Shown: piece after piece, positions 23,305 to 24,159 of the stretch
Layout of the letters: the number at the start of each line of letters is the position of its first letter
How positions within the stretch are numbered: the first letter of the stretch is position 1
NCBI GenBank assembly: GCA_964536415.1
Contig: CAZHXN010000065.1
Span: forward strand, 1 to 24,159
Reading direction: 5' to 3'
Length of the DNA: 24,159 nucleotides
Source of the DNA: Trichothermofontia sp964536415
GTDB lineage: Bacteria > Cyanobacteriota > Cyanobacteriia > B231
Program-made: the position numbers and the translations under genes
The notes under the pieces: model-generated
Seen by the model: only the letters and a program-made list of their open reading frames with translations
What the model was told of the DNA's origin: nothing
Database searches by the model: none

Positions 23305-24159
23305 ATGACACAGCCAAATCTTGTAGCGCTTGCACAACAGGGTGATCCACGCGCGATTGCCGCGTTAGTGAATCAGCACCTCCAGCCCCAGGGCATTCAA
23401 GGTCGGGTAACGGTGAAGGCCGGCAGTCTGCACCTGTTATTAGAGTCCGACGCTGTTCCCGATCGCACCACCCAATTAGAACAAATTACCCACCTGTTCC
23501 TGGAAAACGACATCCACGCCTTTGAAACGGTCATGGTGTATGGGCGCAAGCAAGGGGATAAGCAACCAGCATGGCAAGACAAGGTGGACCTGTCAGCAGA
23601 TCTGCATACGGTCTTTGACGCAGCGGAACCGGACTTTTCCGTGGCCTCCCCCTCCGCACCGGTGTCGCCTACCCCCGCTCTGTCTGACCCAGACACCTTA
23701 CTTCAGCATGATATCGCCATCCCCGCCGCATCTGACGAGGCAGAAGTATCCCCGCTGGACCTGAGTGATCGGGCCGCCAGTGAACCGTTGGGTGAAGGAT
23801 GGCGGGATGGGCGTGACACCAATGGGAGCGGGGCTGGTCCCAGTGCTACCGAGATCCCAGCAGACTTTGCCGCATTTGGGTTAGGTCGGGAAAACGAGCA
23901 GGACGATGAATTTGGAGATCTGGCGGATAACTATACCGATGACATCGAAGGATTAGAAGAAACGGACGAAGACGCCGCGATCGCAGACGAAACTGAAGAT
24001 CTGGAAACCGAAGCGACCGCCCAACCCTGGTACATTCGTAAGCTAGGGTTAATTATTGGGGGGCTAGTCCTCGTCGTTGTGGCTAGTTTAGGGATTCGGT
24101 TTTGGTTAAATCAACAGTCGGCACCTGGCGAAAGTCCTCTGCCCGTCGCGTCTCCCCCC
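23305..24159 (+). CDS. Acidic single-pass membrane protein, partial at the right edge
   Basis: The frame is open from ATG 23305 to the window end (285 codons, no stop), so the C terminus is missing. The first ~85 residues form a compact domain (MTQPNLVALAQQGDPRAIAA, then LHLLLESDAVPD and ETVMVYGRKQ) that I recognise as recurrent at the N terminus of cyanobacterial hypothetical proteins. Then comes ~145 residues of low-complexity linker, strongly acidic towards the end (DDEFGDLADNYTDDIEGLEE), a basic WYIRKLG, and a hydrophobic segment (LIIGGLVLVVVASLGIRFWL, ~251-270). The rest should lie outside the cytoplasm, perhaps continuing as a Pro-rich region. Function is unknown. Confidence 0.8.
   Translation, partial: MTQPNLVALAQQGDPRAIAALVNQHLQPQGIQGRVTVKAGSLHLLLESDAVPDRTTQLEQITHLFLENDIHAFETVMVYGRKQGDKQPAWQDKVDLSADLHTVFDAAEPDFSVASPSAPVSPTPALSDPDTLLQHDIAIPAASDEAEVSPLDLSDRAASEPLGEGWRDGRDTNGSGAGPSATEIPADFAAFGLGRENEQDDEFGDLADNYTDDIEGLEETDEDAAIADETEDLETEATAQPWYIRKLGLIIGGLVLVVVASLGIRFWLNQQSAPGESPLPVASPP

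Overview
The window looks like a cyanobacterial chromosome segment. The HIP1 octamer GCGATCGC occurs about thirty times by eye, in genes and between them. Several genes belong to families known mainly or only from cyanobacteria: an NblS/Hik33-type sensor kinase, DUF1830, DUF1824 and DUF3143 proteins, and a radical SAM protein of the kind annotated in cyanobacteria as linked to photosystem II high-light acclimation. Genus cannot be told from the sequence alone. A filamentous or Leptolyngbya-like lineage would fit the moderately high GC and the intergenic repeats.

Left part (1-7222): a large minus-strand protein joins an FkbH-type glyceryl-transfer domain, an acyl carrier domain and a thioesterase with Cys as nucleophile. 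A repeat-rich spacer follows, then glucokinase on the plus strand. The 800-base spacer after it holds a 54-codon minus-strand remnant of a formylglycine-generating-enzyme-like (SUMF1) domain. Next is a membrane-anchored coiled-coil protein ending in a DUF2325-like domain.

Middle part (7338-12460): a membrane-tethered J-domain protein and a DUF3143 protein, probably functional partners. A CBS-like/GGDEF gene is frameshifted at a G tract near its 3' end and meets a convergent B12-binding radical SAM gene. A DUF1830 gene ends in a clear rho-independent terminator.

Right-centre (12559-20605): leuC, an F420-reductase-like NAD(P)-binding protein, a GT4 glycosyltransferase and nblS all lie on the minus strand. 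The glycosyltransferase start codon lies inside the end of nblS, so the two are probably translated together. pgeF (laccase-domain peptidoglycan editing factor) diverges from nblS across a spacer with a perfect palindrome. A DUF815 ATPase is convergent with pgeF.

Right end (20645-24159): the accessory part of the window. It has a frameshifted Uma2-family nuclease, GC-rich hairpin repeats, and a RelE/ParE-type toxin-antitoxin pair with relatively AT-rich DNA, bracketed by two identical 105-bp direct repeats. A DUF1824 gene follows, then the beginning of an acidic single-pass membrane protein that runs off the window.

Most genes are housekeeping or lineage-core. No complete undescribed multi-gene system was recognised. 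The best candidates for follow-up are the repeat-bracketed toxin-antitoxin cassette, the FkbH-ACP-thioesterase fusion, the frameshifted GGDEF gene, the DUF2325 membrane coiled-coil protein and the nblS-glycosyltransferase coupling.
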